Under the pieces are notes generated by a model. That model was not told the DNA's origin and searched no databases. It was given only the letters and a program-made list of their open reading frames with translations. Shown in pieces: positions 10,937-23,860 of a stretch of DNA of 64,000 nt (positions are counted from its first letter, which is position 1; each line of letters opens with the position of its first letter). This stretch comes from Mallotus nudiflorus (taxonomy: Eukaryota > Streptophyta > Magnoliopsida > Malpighiales > Euphorbiaceae), in NCBI GenBank assembly GCA_947683625.1, contig CANTUR010000383.1:2948501-3012500 (forward strand). Direction: 5' to 3'. A program made the position numbers and the translations under genes.

Positions 10937-13900
10937 GTAGAAAGACTGAGCTTAGGTGTGTCAAGCTCGTAGCATATGAGAATATTGCTTACTTTCATGA
11001 AAGCTTAGTAAAGAGATTCACCCTTTTCCATTTATTGTAGTTGATTTATCTTTTGATCTTATTTCCCCATGGGTCCTTCAAAGCAAGCAATCTCCAATAA
11101 ATTTGATGATCCCAGATCACACAAGTAAGGTGCAAAGCCTTGTTTAGTAACATTGGGGTATAGCAAATTGACTATAGGGATAACTTTTAGGGCTAAGATG
11201 AAACCAAAAGGTTACTATAAGTGTTGTAATTAGATCTCTATTTCATTTTAGCTTAGTCAATCAAAGAGCCCTTTGTCTTAACAAAGAAAGGTTTTCCAAT
11301 CCTCTTAGGTTAGGAATCAATCTAGACTAACTACTATAAAGAGCTCAAGAGACTCAAATTAGTTCAAATGCTCAGAAATAAGGACCGTAGCTGCTATTTC
11401 ATGGGGAGTGAATCTAGCTAGGGCTATTTTCCATTAATAAGAATCTACTAACCCAATTATCAAAATGGTAACAAGGAAGTGGCAGCTCTCTTCTCATATT
11501 ATATAAAAGAGAAAGAAGTTCTGCTTATTCTCCTGAGTCTGATTATATTAAAATTGTTATTTTAAATGTCACGTGTCACACCACTTTTTTTGAATCTAGG
11601 AGGCTGGGTCAACTAGCATTGAATATGAATCTTCTTTCATTCCTCTTGTTCAAACACCCTTGGCTTCGGTAGCCTTCTCTCCTATGAGTTCTCCTCACAT
11701 TACTATAGTCAAAAAACATATCAATTCTAAATGTTTGGATAACTTTGATCATGAGTTTATGAGCACCTTTCCTAATTTTTCCTATATGAGGTTTCTTCAT
11801 AAAGCCTTTCTCTACATGATTGAGTGTTACTAATAAGAATTTCTATATAGATTCTGGTTCTTTTTTTAACAATCATTTCTAAGTTGAAATTATTGTTCGA
11901 AGAAGGAATGGAACGAAGAGCCTCCACAGTGAAAACTTCATTGGTGTCACATAGCTGAGCAATTGGTTCTTAGGAATTAAAAAATAAGACATTCAATAGC
12001 AACTGCCAAAGGCTTCCTGAAACTTAAAGGCTATTTCCTCCTTCCTTCTACCTTTACCAACTACTAGCAATTACAACAATAAGTGAAATAGCTGACCTTA
12101 TTCGCAAATAGCTTCTTCTTTTTGTGGAATGGATTCGCCTTCTTATGCTCCAAAAAGTAAGGGCTTTAAGTTCTAAGAATAGTTTACATCTTCTATAGCT
12201 AATAAGATCTTTCTTTTCATTGAAAGATGCACATAATTCCATGTTTAAGTTAAGGGAATTAGGTAAGAAAGGAAAAGGACCCATGGAGCACTAACTAGTA
12301 AAGTGACCAAAACATCTTATTCTTGCAAAGAAGGCATTCTCTAAGATCATGGTTAATCTATTACTGGGCTTACCCATGTGAAAACTCTTAGGAATTGATC
12401 TAGATGCTTTGACTAGTGGGATAACTTGAATATTAAGGGCTATGCACAATCAACTACACATTCATAGGCTCTTCCCTTCCAAACTGTCTATCTTTCCTTC
12501 CTCCCCTTAAGACTAATAGATTGGGATCAGTAGATTGGTAAAAAACCCCTAATTCATTCAAACTGGGATGGGCTAAAGCCCTGGGAGAAGTCATTCTTGT
12601 AGATTCAATTGTTGAGTATTCTTTCCTAGTAGCAAGATCCATCTTTTTTTTCCTAGATGTCCAGTATGAGTTACTCCAACCACTTATTCATACTAGTAAT
12701 GGAACTCTGGTGCCCGACCCTTGCAAGTATACTTTGACACATACATCTCTGTTTGAATGAGCAGAAGCACCTAATCCCACTAGATTTAAGGTACATAAAG
12801 ATATTTTTTAGTTTGCCTTTACATGGAAAAATCCTATTCCTTAGCTAAGGCGGGTAGGTATGCCGATGCGTTCATAATTCAGCAAACAAAGTGAGCCTAG
12901 ATTGTAAGTTTTTACCCTCAGGGATATGCTTTCATACTTATGGCTAGTAGATTACTCTAGAAATGATTCCCCTCAAAAGGAGAATTAATACCATTTTAGG
13001 TAGCAAGTCTCTATTCTCTTGAATAGGTAGGCTCAATATGCTAAGGAAGCTTGATCTGCTTAGGGCTCACATTATCACTATGGAACTAAAACCTTAGTTT
13101 CCTTCAGTCGGGATTCTAGTTGATGAAAGACTTTTTTCACTGATTGAGTTGAATGGTTTCCCTTTCTTTCCATATCCAGGACTCGTTCGGTCTGGCCGTT
13201 ATAGTGAAATTCTTATCGCGATAATCTAGTGTTGGTTTTTTTCATATTGGAATAGAGGATGAGTAGGACCTGTGCCCGTTCTAGGTTGAGGCTTCCTCTT
13301 CCATATCATGTTTCAATGCAAGAATTTCATATATATGGTATGGGGAAGGAGAACATAAAGTTGATACCTCCTTAAGTTCTCAGTCTTTTTCTTCCTGTTA
13401 TCTAGCTTCAGGTTGGACAATAAAAAGTGCTAACTACTTAGATCCCGCGATATGACCAATGTTAGGATTGGGCTTGAGCTACTCAACCTTACTTTCTTTA
13501 GGATTTAGCTCATAAGTACACCTGGAATATCTATCTTATATTTGATCAATTCCTTTGGCTACTAGCTTCATCCACAGCCATGCCTAGTAGCTAAAGGTTT
13601 CACCTAGGAGTGTGGCATTGAGGGTTACGGGGCATGTAGCTTATTTGGATGGTTCTTTCTTATTGGAAGAAAGGCAGATGGTAGCGATCCCACACCCAGA
13701 GTGAAAGGTCATTTGAGTTTCATAAAGGGATCCTTTAATAAGCTATGAACTAAACGTGGTCAACATTAGATTCATTAGAGTAAAGAGGGGAGCTGCTCTC
13801 TCTTAGGGACTCAGAACGAATAAAAAAACACGCCTTTTATTTTAGAAAGAAGTTGGCTTAAAACTCAAAGGGTAGAACCTTATTTTAGTCAAGCGATGTA

Positions 13901-14950
13901 TGAAGAGGGAGCTTAACCATAAGGATAACCTACTGTATAGGGAATTATCAATGTAAGGGCATTCATAAGTTCTTTCTTCTATTAGATAGAGAATTAGAGA
14001 GGAGTCAAGCTCAGACTTCACAATGGATAACCAAACTAACAAGAATAGGGTGAGATAGGTGCTCTTAGAAGCTTTGAGCAAGGTAGCAAAGGTCCTATGT
14101 GGGACCGTAAAAGTTAAGGAGAATGAGGGCTCCCTTTTCTCTTCAAGAGTCCCCCTATATTAGAGAAGGATGATCAAGGCCTATAATAATGCTCCTTTCT
14201 TATTGAATTGAAGAACATCTATATGTTCTTATCTAAAGCAAGGAGGGGGTTCAGAGCTATAGAAGGAGCCTTTATCAATGTGAGTCAGTATAGGCGAGGT
14301 CTCACTATTTATTTAGGGGTAGGCCCCTAATGCTTCGGTCTTTCTATTAATCAATGGGGAAGGAGAGCAAGTGCAATAAATCATTAAAAAAGTAAGACTC
14401 TTGCATGGGTACATGGATCAAAATCAAGTACTCCCGCAGTATGGGATGAAGCCAATATAGTCTCGTTAATCTTCCTGGCCTTGTCTTAAATCTACCTAAT
14501 TAGAAAGATAAGGTGCCTTGACTTAGCCACCTACAGTTCCTAAATTGAAACAAGAAGGATCTCTGATTTCAAAAGCCCTATATATAGATGTTCGAGAAGT
14601 GCTTCCTTGGATTAAAGCACATTCTGGGAGTGAAAGGTCATAGGGCTCATAGACATTCTATATTTCTAATTTTTCCTTTATGGTAATAAGGGGATCATAT
14701 ATCTCTATTTTTAAACAAAGTTGGCAAAGTGAGAATGCTAGTTTTGCAATAACCAAATCATTCCAATTCTCAAGGGGAGAGGAGTCTGTATCCATTTTAA
14801 GACTTAAGGATTAAGGGATCCCTCAAAGGACCGAGTTCAAGCTCAACCAAGTCTTCATCCACTTTTTCTTGCTTAAACCAGATCCATGCCTTGGGCTTGA
14901 GTCCCAACTTCGGTATGAATCCAAATAGCATTATCCATTTCTAATTCCTA

Positions 14951-14953
<3 letters not shown>

Positions 14954-14994
<41 letters not shown>
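14954..14994. repeat. (AT)n microsatellite
   Basis: About twenty uninterrupted AT dinucleotides. A pure tract this long is more typical of nuclear than plant mitochondrial DNA, and probably expanded after transfer. Confidence 0.95.
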
Positions 14995-14995
<1 letters not shown>

Positions 14996-15710
14996 TATTG
15001 TGTTCTTGAAGATAACTTATAGCAAGCTCGAGAGACCTCTCCTTTCATTCCTCGATCTGGGTGGTGATGACCAACTACCAAGTCCCCTGTCTGGTTCTTC
15101 TTCCAGATATTGGGGGAGGACTAGCTTAGCCTACTACATTAAAGATGAGTTATCAATTTCTTCTTTTAGTGTCTATGCCCATAACCAAATGCGACTGGAG
15201 AAGGAATGAAGCTATGAGCCTAATCTATGGTAGAGCTAGATAGGTCAGGTCAGGTTTATTCCTTCCATAAGGTAAGGTGGGTCAACTAGTCTTTTTCTCC
15301 TAAACCCAAGTTGACATCTTCAGATTCTTCAATGATGGCTTTTGATTTTTCTTCAAACCTCTCAAATACACATTAAATTTATTCTGAACTAGAGGGCTTA
15401 AAAGTACCTTGGCCTCATGTATTCTACTTTCGATTGCTTCTGAGTAGGGAGCTACCCTTGATTTTTTTGGGTTTTAGCAAAATATGAGGGGTAAGAATCT
15501 GAAGGAGAGAAAGAAGTATTGGAAAAAGGACTTTTATAGAAAAAAGAGGGATTTCATCTGCCTTGTCTTTTAAGCAAATAAATAGGCTAAGGTAAGTATA
15601 ATAATAAACATCAGTGCACCCCAATGAGTCACCTGCTGAAGGTGGTCCAACCAAAGCTACTAGGTAATCACTTAGAAGGAATAGACCCAGCCAAAGGAAT
15701 CAAAAGTCTT

Positions 15711-16437
15711 GGGTTTTTAGAGTTAGCTCAGCCTCGTGAGATCACAACCCTTTGACTTAGCCATTGTAGCATATGTGTCACCCAGGGCATAAAGGGTATG
15801 ATGACTTGACGTCATCCTCACCTTCCTCTGACTTATCACCTGCAGTCTGCTCAAGGTTCAAACTCAATAGTGGCAACTAAACACGAGGGTTGCACTCATT
15901 GCAAGACTTAACCCAACACCTTACAACATGAGCTCACGACAACCATACACCACCTGTGTCCACATTCCTGAGGACACCCCTCTCTTTTAAGAGGATTCAC
16001 GACATGTCAAGCCCTAGTAAGGTTCTTCACATTGCATCAAATTAAACCACATGCTCCACCACTTATGTGGCCCCCTGTCAATTCCTTCAAGTTTCATTCT
16101 TGTGAACATACTCCCCAGGCATGATACTTAACTAGTTAGCTATAGCACTACACAAGTCGATACGCATAATGCCCAGTATCCATCATTTATGGCTAGGACT
16201 ATTGGGGTATCTAATCCCATTCGCTCCCTTAGCTTTCATCTCTCAGTGTCAATGTTGACCCAGTAAAGCACTTTTTCCATTGGTGTTCTTTCTGATCTCT
16301 ACACATTTCACCGCTCCATTAAAAATTCCCTCTGCCCTTACCGTACTCCAGCTTGGTAGTTTCCATCGCCTATCCAAAGTTGAGCCCTGGGATTTAACAG
16401 TGGACTTAAAAAGCCACCTATAGATGCTTTGGGTTTT
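15711..16437 (-). pseudogene. rrn16: Plastid 16S rRNA, central to 3' part (pseudogene)
   Basis: On the minus strand this reads as about 727 bp of the 1.49-kb plastid 16S rRNA, from roughly position 550 to 1220. Landmarks include the 530/690 region, gggattagatacccc as gggattagatacccc-like text with one change, gaattgacagggggcc near 16,070, and gtcgtgagctcatgttgtaa. The phrase cctcgtgtttagttgccac identifies the plastid rather than mitochondrial version. Differences are overwhelmingly C-to-T or G-to-A. Both gene ends are missing. It lies in the same orientation as the rrn23-trnA-trnI block, as in the plastid inverted repeat. Confidence 0.9.
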
Positions 16438-19400
16438 TATTAACCAACAAGAAATGCCACCTTAATGCACTAAAAAAAAGGTTATTCAATCTACTAGTGC
16501 AACTGAAGGAATTACCTCTTCTAAATCAAAACAAGAAAGAGCTCATACCCATTGCTTGTGAACAGCTCCCCTCAATTGAAGGCACACCTATTGTTACTAG
16601 AAGTCTAGTCTCATTTAGGTCCAATTTCAATCTTGAACTAACTTACTTTACTTAATAGGTTGGAAGAGAGATTCTTTAGAAAAATTGATTTCCTATCCTG
16701 TCTTAACAACCTGACTCAAAAGAGAAAGAAGACCAAACTAAAAGAGATATCACTTTCGACGATTGAACTAAACTTTTTATATCCAAATTAGAACTAGATT
16801 TTAACATTTTTGGATCTTGTTTAGAGCCGACTTTCACTCCACTTTCCAAAATCATTGTTCCTGGTTTATATTCAAATAGGCCACTTATGAGAATAAGATG
16901 TTCAACTCCCTAAAACACATATAATTGAGAGACTCATAATATCCGTGCTTTAGGTAAATTCCTACCTTCAGGAGAATCTTATTGAATGAGTTTCAAACAT
17001 GTCCTCTTTACTTCCTAAGATATTTAGGGAAAAGGGCCTTGGCAGCCATCGCTTGCTGATAATGGAACACATCATGAATTTGAATCGCGTTAGACTTAGT
17101 TGGAAAGGTAGGTGTTCGGCCTACCCTTTGCTTGTGAACTTCTTTATAAGGGTGGGTAGCTTTGGAGATCCCATTCCTCATGTTTACCATTGTCCCCAGA
17201 CTTCACTCTTTCAGCACTTGTATACTTTCTAAATAGTTAGGCGTGTCCCTATCTCTATCTCTAACAAATGTGTGTGATCCACCGATTGATTTACTAAATT
17301 ACTCTTTCTTACCGTTGGAGTCCCCATCTCTTAAAGCATTATCAAACTTCTAATCCATCCCTTATTTTTTCCAATTGAAGAAAGCCTTATATGGTCTCAT
17401 CAAACAAGTGAGAAAAATCCCTTTCTATCTTAATCTTATTAGTAACCTATAACTAAAGTGCTAATGAGTAACGACTTTCACGTAGCTCAATCCATTGCTT
17501 GTTGCTTTTGAGCCGAAGGGTAGTAAAGTAGTTTGTGAAGGTAAATCACACTTGTGTTAAGCAAGTAGAGTAATCAAGCCAGAGAGGTAAAAAAGCAAGA
17601 AGCGATTTTTGTTCAATCGACAAAATCAATCGTACTTTCACCGCTGTGGACCAGCTTTCATAAAGCACCTTTGGGCAGCAACTACTATTAAGATCCAATT
17701 ATGAGATCAATTTTACAATGAAACTCTTCAAGCAATGATCTTATCTATTTTATTTCTCTTGATGTGATACAAAAGATGACTTTCGAGAGTCACTTAGCCC
17801 CTTGACCTCTTCTCTTAAAAAAGATTATGTGTGGGCAAGTCGATCAAAGTAAGAATAGGACCATTAGTATAGAATTGTTGCCTCCAAGGTACGGGATAGG
17901 AGAGAGTGTATTTGAATATGATTTGGTTCTATCACACTCGACAACAGCATGTGATCCCTTTGGGTGCTTCATAGGAATAGGAATTGCGTGAAGTTCGGTG
18001 TCAACTCTGCTTTAGAACATGGGAATATATTTGATAGCAATTCAGATTACCTATTATGTCAACTGTTGAATCAATGTATTAAGAGCATATGGAGCCCCCT
18101 TTTTAACTTTCTTTGCCTTAGGTTGGGCATCTTCCCCTGAGGTTACTCCTTAAAGAAAGTAAAGACTTGTGCCATCATGCCATCTTTCTACTAGGATAGA
18201 ACAAAGCCAAGAAAAGCTGTAGAATTTCTTATTCTCCCACAAAGCTAAATACTAGATGCTAATCTTGAAAGCCTTTATTGATTATGTATTTTATTAAAGA
18301 AAGTCCGCTCTGAATGAAGAGGATTCAAGCTGACTAAAAGAAGAAAGTCAAGAGAAAAGAAATGCTGGTATCGCAAACTCTTAATATTTTCTGGGCATTC
18401 TGGGTTTTTTGATTTACTATTAGATTAATATTATCTTTTATCAAAAGGCATCCATCCTCTCTATAAAACCCTTATCATTGAAAAATCACTCTTTTAAGTG
18501 CTATATACAAGCAAAAAAAAGGAAGGGTTCTCTATGGATAGAGTTTAATCATAACCCTTCAAGCTAAGACATGGAGGGAAACAACTGATAAAGTGGTGGC
18601 TGCTAAAAGATCAGAGAAAGCAGAAAACTTAAAGAAGACTTGACTCAACCCTATCTGATGATGCCTAGTTCATAGTTCTAGTTATGGGTACTACCCAGCG
18701 TAGAAAAGTCTTATTAGGTCAAAACTCGAAAGGAGCTCCTAGTGGCAACTTTATTGAGCTTACTAGGTACTATCTTTCTTATTTGCCAATGGGACACTCG
18801 ATTATGGGGTTCCACCACCTAAAGCAAATGGTTGAGAAATAACATCTGATTCAAAAACATCAATCGTATCATTTACATATTATAGTTTATAGGTAATTTT
18901 CTGCTCGCTACACCCTTGTGAAATTGTCCTAAGCCAAAATTGATTGAATAGCTTAATTTGATTAAACTCGATCTAATGGAACAATTTTAAATATGGAATT
19001 TCCTAGTATGAGCTTAAAAACCATTCCCCTAGAGCCTGAACCATGTGACTTTATACCTCAATCCTAATCGTTTGGATTCATCCTTCAATCAATCATTCGT
19101 ATGGGGAAAAGAGGCTGGTGTGGCTTTTATAGGCTTTTTTTCATTCCTCTCCAACTAGTCAAGCTTCCGTTGGTTGCCTCCAACTTAATTCTCCTGATGT
19201 GGCTAGTTTTTCCCCTATACATTGAACATATTAGCGTGGCTATCCCCCAGTCTCATGCATGGGATAAATTCTATTCTGCCCAAGCTTCCCAAGTAGAAAA
19301 AGTATCCAATACTTGGCTTCAAGGAAAGCTTGGCTTAATGCCTTCATTCCTTAGTTTACTATTTCAATGTAAGGGAAAGGAAGACAAGCTAATAGGAGTA

Positions 19401-21544
19401 GGGGAAGAAAATAAAGCAGGGTTCAGTGCCATGGGACTCTAATGCGATCTCTCCTTTAGCGATAGGCAATCCAGTTATTGAGCTAGTAATTTATCCCTAT
19501 TGTGAGAGCCAATAGTTTCCCTTCATGGAGGATTGGGTTAGAGTTTTCTATGGATAAGTAGTGGTTTATTATGTATTATCTTTAGGCTAAAGCAGATATA
19601 GGGCTGGGAGTGAAAAAAGATTCTCAGTTTATCTTCTCTCCAGAGAGTGAATCACTTGAATATACATCTTTGATTATGTATGTCTTCCTTTCGCCTTTGC
19701 TAGTATAAGTAGCAGAATACATAGTTTTATAAGTCCTAAAAAGGGCATGCCCACCAGTCAACTCAATAAGGGGCAGCAAGGAGCTTATAGGGTGAGGGCT
19801 TGACCTCTCTTTCTTCTAAGCACTTTCTCTCACATTAGAGTGCCAATAAGTAGGAGAAAAATTAATGAATTGATTGGAAGTTCCATGCCTAACAGCTAGT
19901 CTTAAGGTGAGTCTATTGAGTAAATCCCAACCTCTAGGCTAGAATCTGAATCCACATGAAATTAGTGTTAGTTGACTGCTAATAATAATAAAGTGAGTTC
20001 TTTTTAGGTGAGGAGCTACGAAGTACTCATCTTAGTTTCCTAATGAAACAAGCCTAACTAACTAGCTTGACTTCCTAACTAATGCCCTATCCTGACCAAC
20101 TTCCTTTTCCAAAATAGCAAATTCAGTTTCAACATCTTTGTCTTCCCCTGCCTCTATGCCTTCTTCTAATGAGGGGAGGGTTAAATTTCTTGTCCTAGTT
20201 ACATGTCCAGGACATTATACTAAGGGTTTGTCTATAGGGCGAAAGTCTCAATTCTGCTATCACTGAGGATATGACTTCAAGCTTGGTAAATAGGAAGCAT
20301 TTTCTTCTTACTAAATTTATCTATCTTCCTAACCTTATTGATAAGACCTTTTCAACCTCTCCTATGAGTTCTTTGTATCCTCATAAGATTCTTTTTCTTA
20401 AAAATCTAGCATTAGCTTAGTAAAATGGAAGCATTTTCTTTTTCTCCAAAATCAATTTTGGATTCAAGTAAGAGTTCCAGTGCCTCTTTCAATTGGGTAA
20501 GGTCAATTAGAACATGTCCCTCGGTTAAAGCTTGAGACCAACCCTAAAATCTTCATTTCTAACCTAATTTATTGGGTTAGTGAAGTTCTTGTTAGCGGAA
20601 CTAGCCCATTAGAATCTAAATCAAATTCCTAACCAATTTCTTACTCGATTGTTTAAGCTGTTGAGTTAGTTGATTCCACCCCTGATACTTAAGAAGCTTA
20701 GTCCCTTCCCAGAGTAAAGCCCTATTATTCTAACCAGCTAGCCTGCTTGAAACTCTATCTTACCTTATGGATGTGTCTATACTTGAAGCTTGAGGCTTAC
20801 CCTTCCTCATAATTATTGCCATTAATAGTCCCCTCATCACTAATGGTAGCATTGTCTTTCAACTAAATTACTTTCTTCAATCCTAAGCTGAGGATGTGCC
20901 TTCAAAAGAACTCCTAGCAATCTATAAGGAGTGCCCACTTGAATCGGTGAAAAAGGATAGCTTAATAAGGGTAAATCTTAGTATAGATCAGCCATGAAAC
21001 ATTGATTTGATGTTCGAACATTTTTTACTTACATATCATCACTCCAACAAAATTTTATTGTCCTCTGTGCTCTTGTTTTTGGTATTAGGGAGGCCTATCT
21101 TTCTCCCAATCTGATGCATCCTCAAATGTTCTATCATAAGTTCAAGAATGGAAAAAATGCAAACTTTATTTTGATAATATTAGATAGTCTTCTATGAGAT
21201 TTAGATCTTGCTATACCCTTCAAGATAAGAGCTTTCATTATGAAGTTCTTGAAAGTGGGGATGAGTTACATCTTATTGTACTATTGTGTGGGATGAATGA
21301 AAAACTATAGAAAGGTATGTCCGGATGTGACATACCTTTCCATAGCATTAGTCATTTTCCCTTTAAAACAACATAGGTCATCAAAATGATCTCAAAGACC
21401 CACCAAAGCATGAAAGCCAAGATATTTTCCTATTCAAAGAGTGTATAACTGCATGGATAAGCTCATACTAACCAATCAATTTAGGATCCAATTTGGGATT
21501 TTCCTTGGGAGGTGCTAGGAAGGAATCAGAATGTAATATTATTG
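16438..21544. other. Unassigned mitochondrial-like noncoding stretch
   Basis: In plastid DNA this position would hold the rrn16 5' half, trnV and the spacer to rps12; none is seen here, so that plastid DNA was lost or never present. A 113-codon plus-strand frame at 19,101-19,442 (starts MGKRGWCGFYRLF) has a hydrophobic first half but no recognisable family; I do not call it a gene. The right end includes one arm of a dispersed inverted repeat (21,083-21,200). Confidence 0.45.
21083..21200 (+). repeat. Dispersed inverted repeat, copy 1
   Basis: About 110 bp containing gttcaagaatgg, gcaaactttattttgataat and aggcctatctttct occurs again in reverse complement at 28,430-28,543, with moderate divergence. 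Short dispersed repeats of this size are typical of plant mitochondrial genomes. Origin is unknown. Confidence 0.8.
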
Positions 21545-21790
21545 TTTCATACAGATTTAGAAAAAAAGGTTCTTTATTAATTCAAAAGCTATACCCATAG
21601 GATAGTGATAATGAAAGAGGAAAAAAATTGAAGATTTCATATAGTACTTTTGATCAAAAAATCAATCTAATTTGTTTCGTACCCTTCACTCAATGAGAAA
21701 ATGGGTCAGATTCTATAGGATAAACCTATAAGACTTACGGAATGACAAAAAGGAATAAAAAAAGAAATAAAAAAAAGAAAAGAGAGGGAA

Positions 21791-21822
<32 letters not shown>

Positions 21823-22225
21823 GAAAATTAAAAATGAAGTAGAAGAGCCCAAATTCCAAATGAACAAATTCAAACTTGAAAAAAATCTTTATGATTCTCA
21901 AAGAATGAGGGGGCAAAGGGATTGATTGAGAAAGATATCTTGTTCTTATTATAAGATCGTGATTTGATCTGCATATGTTTGGTAAAAAGAAGAATCTTCT
22001 CCTTTGAGAATACTCAAAAAAGGAAAGTGTTCAATTGAAACATGAAAACATGACAGAATTTGTCCTAGTTACTCTTTGGGATGGAGTATATGAAGGGAGG
22101 AACTTCTCGAATGAGGAAAAGGATCCAATAACTTTGAATGAATTGAATGAGGAGCCATATAAGGTGAAATCTCATGTGCAATTTTGTAGAGTGGCAGTAA
22201 GGGTGACTTATTTGTCAACTTTTCC
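21545..22225 (+). pseudogene. Plastid rps12 upstream spacer and 3' half of its trans-spliced intron
   Basis: Collinear with the plastid spacer upstream of rps12 exon 2. From about 22,036 it matches the 3' half of the trans-spliced group II intron 1: it includes a run like gagtggcagtaagggtgact just before the exon, the region leading into the intron's domains V and VI. An (AAT)n tract has expanded inside the spacer at 21,791-21,822. There is no protein-coding content. In the plastid this half-intron pairs with a partner RNA carrying exon 1; exon 1 is absent here. Confidence 0.8.
21791..21822. repeat. (AAT)n microsatellite
   Basis: About ten AAT units inside plastid-derived spacer, in a place where plastids normally have AT-rich but non-repetitive sequence. 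The expansion probably happened in the nucleus. Confidence 0.95.
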
Positions 22226-23017
22226 ACTGTCACCCCTAAAAAACTAAACTTTGCCTTACATAAAGTTGCTAGAGTATGATTAACCTCTGGATTTAAAATC
22301 ACTGCTTATATACCTGGTATTGGCCATAATTCACAAGAAAATTCTATAGTCTTAGTAAGAGGGGGAAGGGTTAAGGATTTACCCGGTGTGAGATATCACA
22401 TTATTTGAGGGACCCTAAATGTTGTTGGAGTAAAGGATTATCAACAAGGGCATTCTAGTGCATTGTCGATTCTTATCCAAGACTTGTATCATTTGATGAT
22501 GCCATGTGAATTGCTAGAAACATGTAAAGTATATGGCTAACCCAATAACGAAAGTTTCATAAGGGGACTAGATCAGGCTACCGTGAGACAAAAGATCTTC
22601 TTTCTAAAGAGATTCAATTCAGAACTATTATATGTCCAAGGTCCAATATTGGAATAATTTTAAAGGTTTTCCTTAACTTTGTCTGTGTCAACAAACAATT
22701 CAAAATGCCTCAACTTTTTAAGAACAGGTCCGGGTCAAATAGCAATTATTTGAAGCACTTCTTACACTATTTCAAAAACTTAAGGACTAATATTGTATGG
22801 ATATGTAAAATACAAGATTCCAATCCAAGCAAGAAAAAGAGGGAAATGGATACTCAATTTAAATTGAGTAAACAAAATTCCATACTTAAATCTCATAGAT
22901 ACATATAGAATTTTGTGGAAAGCCATATTCGATGAAAGTCGTATGTATAGCTTGGAGGGAGGTCTTTCATATCTTTCGAGATCCACTCTACAATATGGGG
23001 CCAAAAAGCCAAAATAA
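22226..23017 (+). pseudogene. rps12: rps12 exons 2 and 3, plastid ribosomal protein S12 (pseudogene)
   Basis: Exon 2 (22,226-22,457) reads as S12 with landmarks SGFKITAYIPGIGHNSQE, VLVRGGRVKDLPGVRYHI and GVKDYQQG. At least two in-frame stops are former Arg CGA codons (after KVARV and after RYHI). Exon 3 (22,992-23,017) is 26 bp and ends in KKPK plus stop, the normal C terminus. The cis-spliced group II intron between them keeps its usual length. S12 sits at the decoding centre of the small ribosomal subunit. Exon 1 is trans-spliced in plastids and is not in the window. rps7 follows 58 bp downstream, as in the plastid operon. Confidence 0.93.
22458..22991 (+). other. Group II intron of rps12 (between exons 2 and 3)
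   Basis: The intron is 534 bp, close to the usual plastid length of about 536. It starts gtgca, from the group II consensus GTGCG by one G-to-A change, and the region before exon 3 (near 22,950-22,985) resembles plastid domains V and VI. It has no internal protein gene. Good preservation of length argues for decay by substitution rather than indels. Confidence 0.88.
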
Positions 23018-23075
23018 ATTATTTTTTTACCCCTTATAAAAGGAAAAATGATTCTTGAGAACCCCTTGCATGCTC

Positions 23076-23543
23076 ATGTCACGTTAAGGTACTACAGAAG
23101 AAAAAATCGCAAAATCAAATCTAATTTATCATAATCGATTAGTTAACATGTTGGTCAACTGTATTCTAAAACATGAAAAAAAATCATTGGCTTATCAAAT
23201 TATCTATTGAGCCATAAAAAAGATTCAACAAAAGACAGAAACAAATCCATTATCTATTTTATGTCAAGCAATACGTGGAGTAACTCCCAATATAGCAGTA
23301 AAAGCAAAACGTGTAGGCAGATCGACTCATCAAGTTCCCATTGAAATAGGATCCACACAAGGAAAAGCACTTGCCATTTGTTGGTTATTAGGGGTATCCC
23401 AAAAACATTCAGGTTAAAATATGGCTTTCAAATTAAGTTTTGAATTAGTGGATGTCGCCAAAGGGAGTGGTGATGCCATATGCAAAAAGGAAGAGACTCA
23501 TAGAATGACAGAGGAAAATAGAGCTTTTGCACATTTTTGTTAA
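23076..23543 (+). pseudogene. rps7: rps7, plastid ribosomal protein S7, full length with stops
   Basis: The frame is 156 codons including stop, exactly the plastid gene length, with no frameshift. It reads from MSR through NRLVNMLV, QAIRGVTPNIAVKAKRVG, HQVPIEIGSTQGKALA and MAFKLSFELVD to FAHFC and a stop. In-frame stops occur at about residue 4, in the YRAMKK-type region and just before NMAFKL; all three were Arg codons. Other Arg positions have become Cys, His, Lys or Gln. S7 binds the 3' domain of 16S rRNA. The damage is almost wholly of the CpG transition type. It lies between rps12 exon 3 and ndhB as in plastids. Confidence 0.95.
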
Positions 23544-23860
23544 CCCATGAAAGGATCTATATAGACACACAGACTCATAGAGCCATACATCTTAATCAGA
23601 AAAGAATCAATATAAAAATAAAGAATTGGAATTGATCGTTATATTTCGCAAAATAAAGGAAAACGAAGTGAAAGATGAAAAATAAACCATGGATCAATTA
23701 AGTCCTTTCAAGGACTTGCTTAAGAATAAGAAAGAGGTAAATTCCATGAAATAAGGTTTGATCATCCTATTTATGGAGATTCTGTAAATATTCCATTAAA
23801 AAAAAGAGAAAGTTCAAAACAATTAGGATTTTTTTGGTGATTGGATATAGTTACTAATTC

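Larger units (their letters stand above)
6538..15710. other. Long unassigned mitochondrial-like noncoding stretch
   Basis: Over about 9 kb I can support only a Ty3 RNase H fragment (8374-8562), a 46-bp tandem duplication (10,845-10,936) and an (AT)n tract (14,954-14,994). Open frames of 60-90 codons occur on both strands but show no recognisable family, overlap each other and have no conserved motif; they are not reported as genes. Base composition is higher in GC than the retrotransposon-rich right part of the window, in keeping with plant mitochondrial spacer. Confidence 0.45.

Noticed and set aside
15711..16437. Mitochondrial 18S rRNA
   Set aside because: Variable-region text (cctcgtgtttagttgccac and neighbours) matches the plastid 16S type, not mitochondrial rrn18.
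19101..19442. 113-codon plus-strand frame, the longest in the central organellar stretch
   Set aside because: No family, motif or conserved neighbour recognised; a mitochondrial chimeric frame is possible but unsupported. A protein search could settle it.
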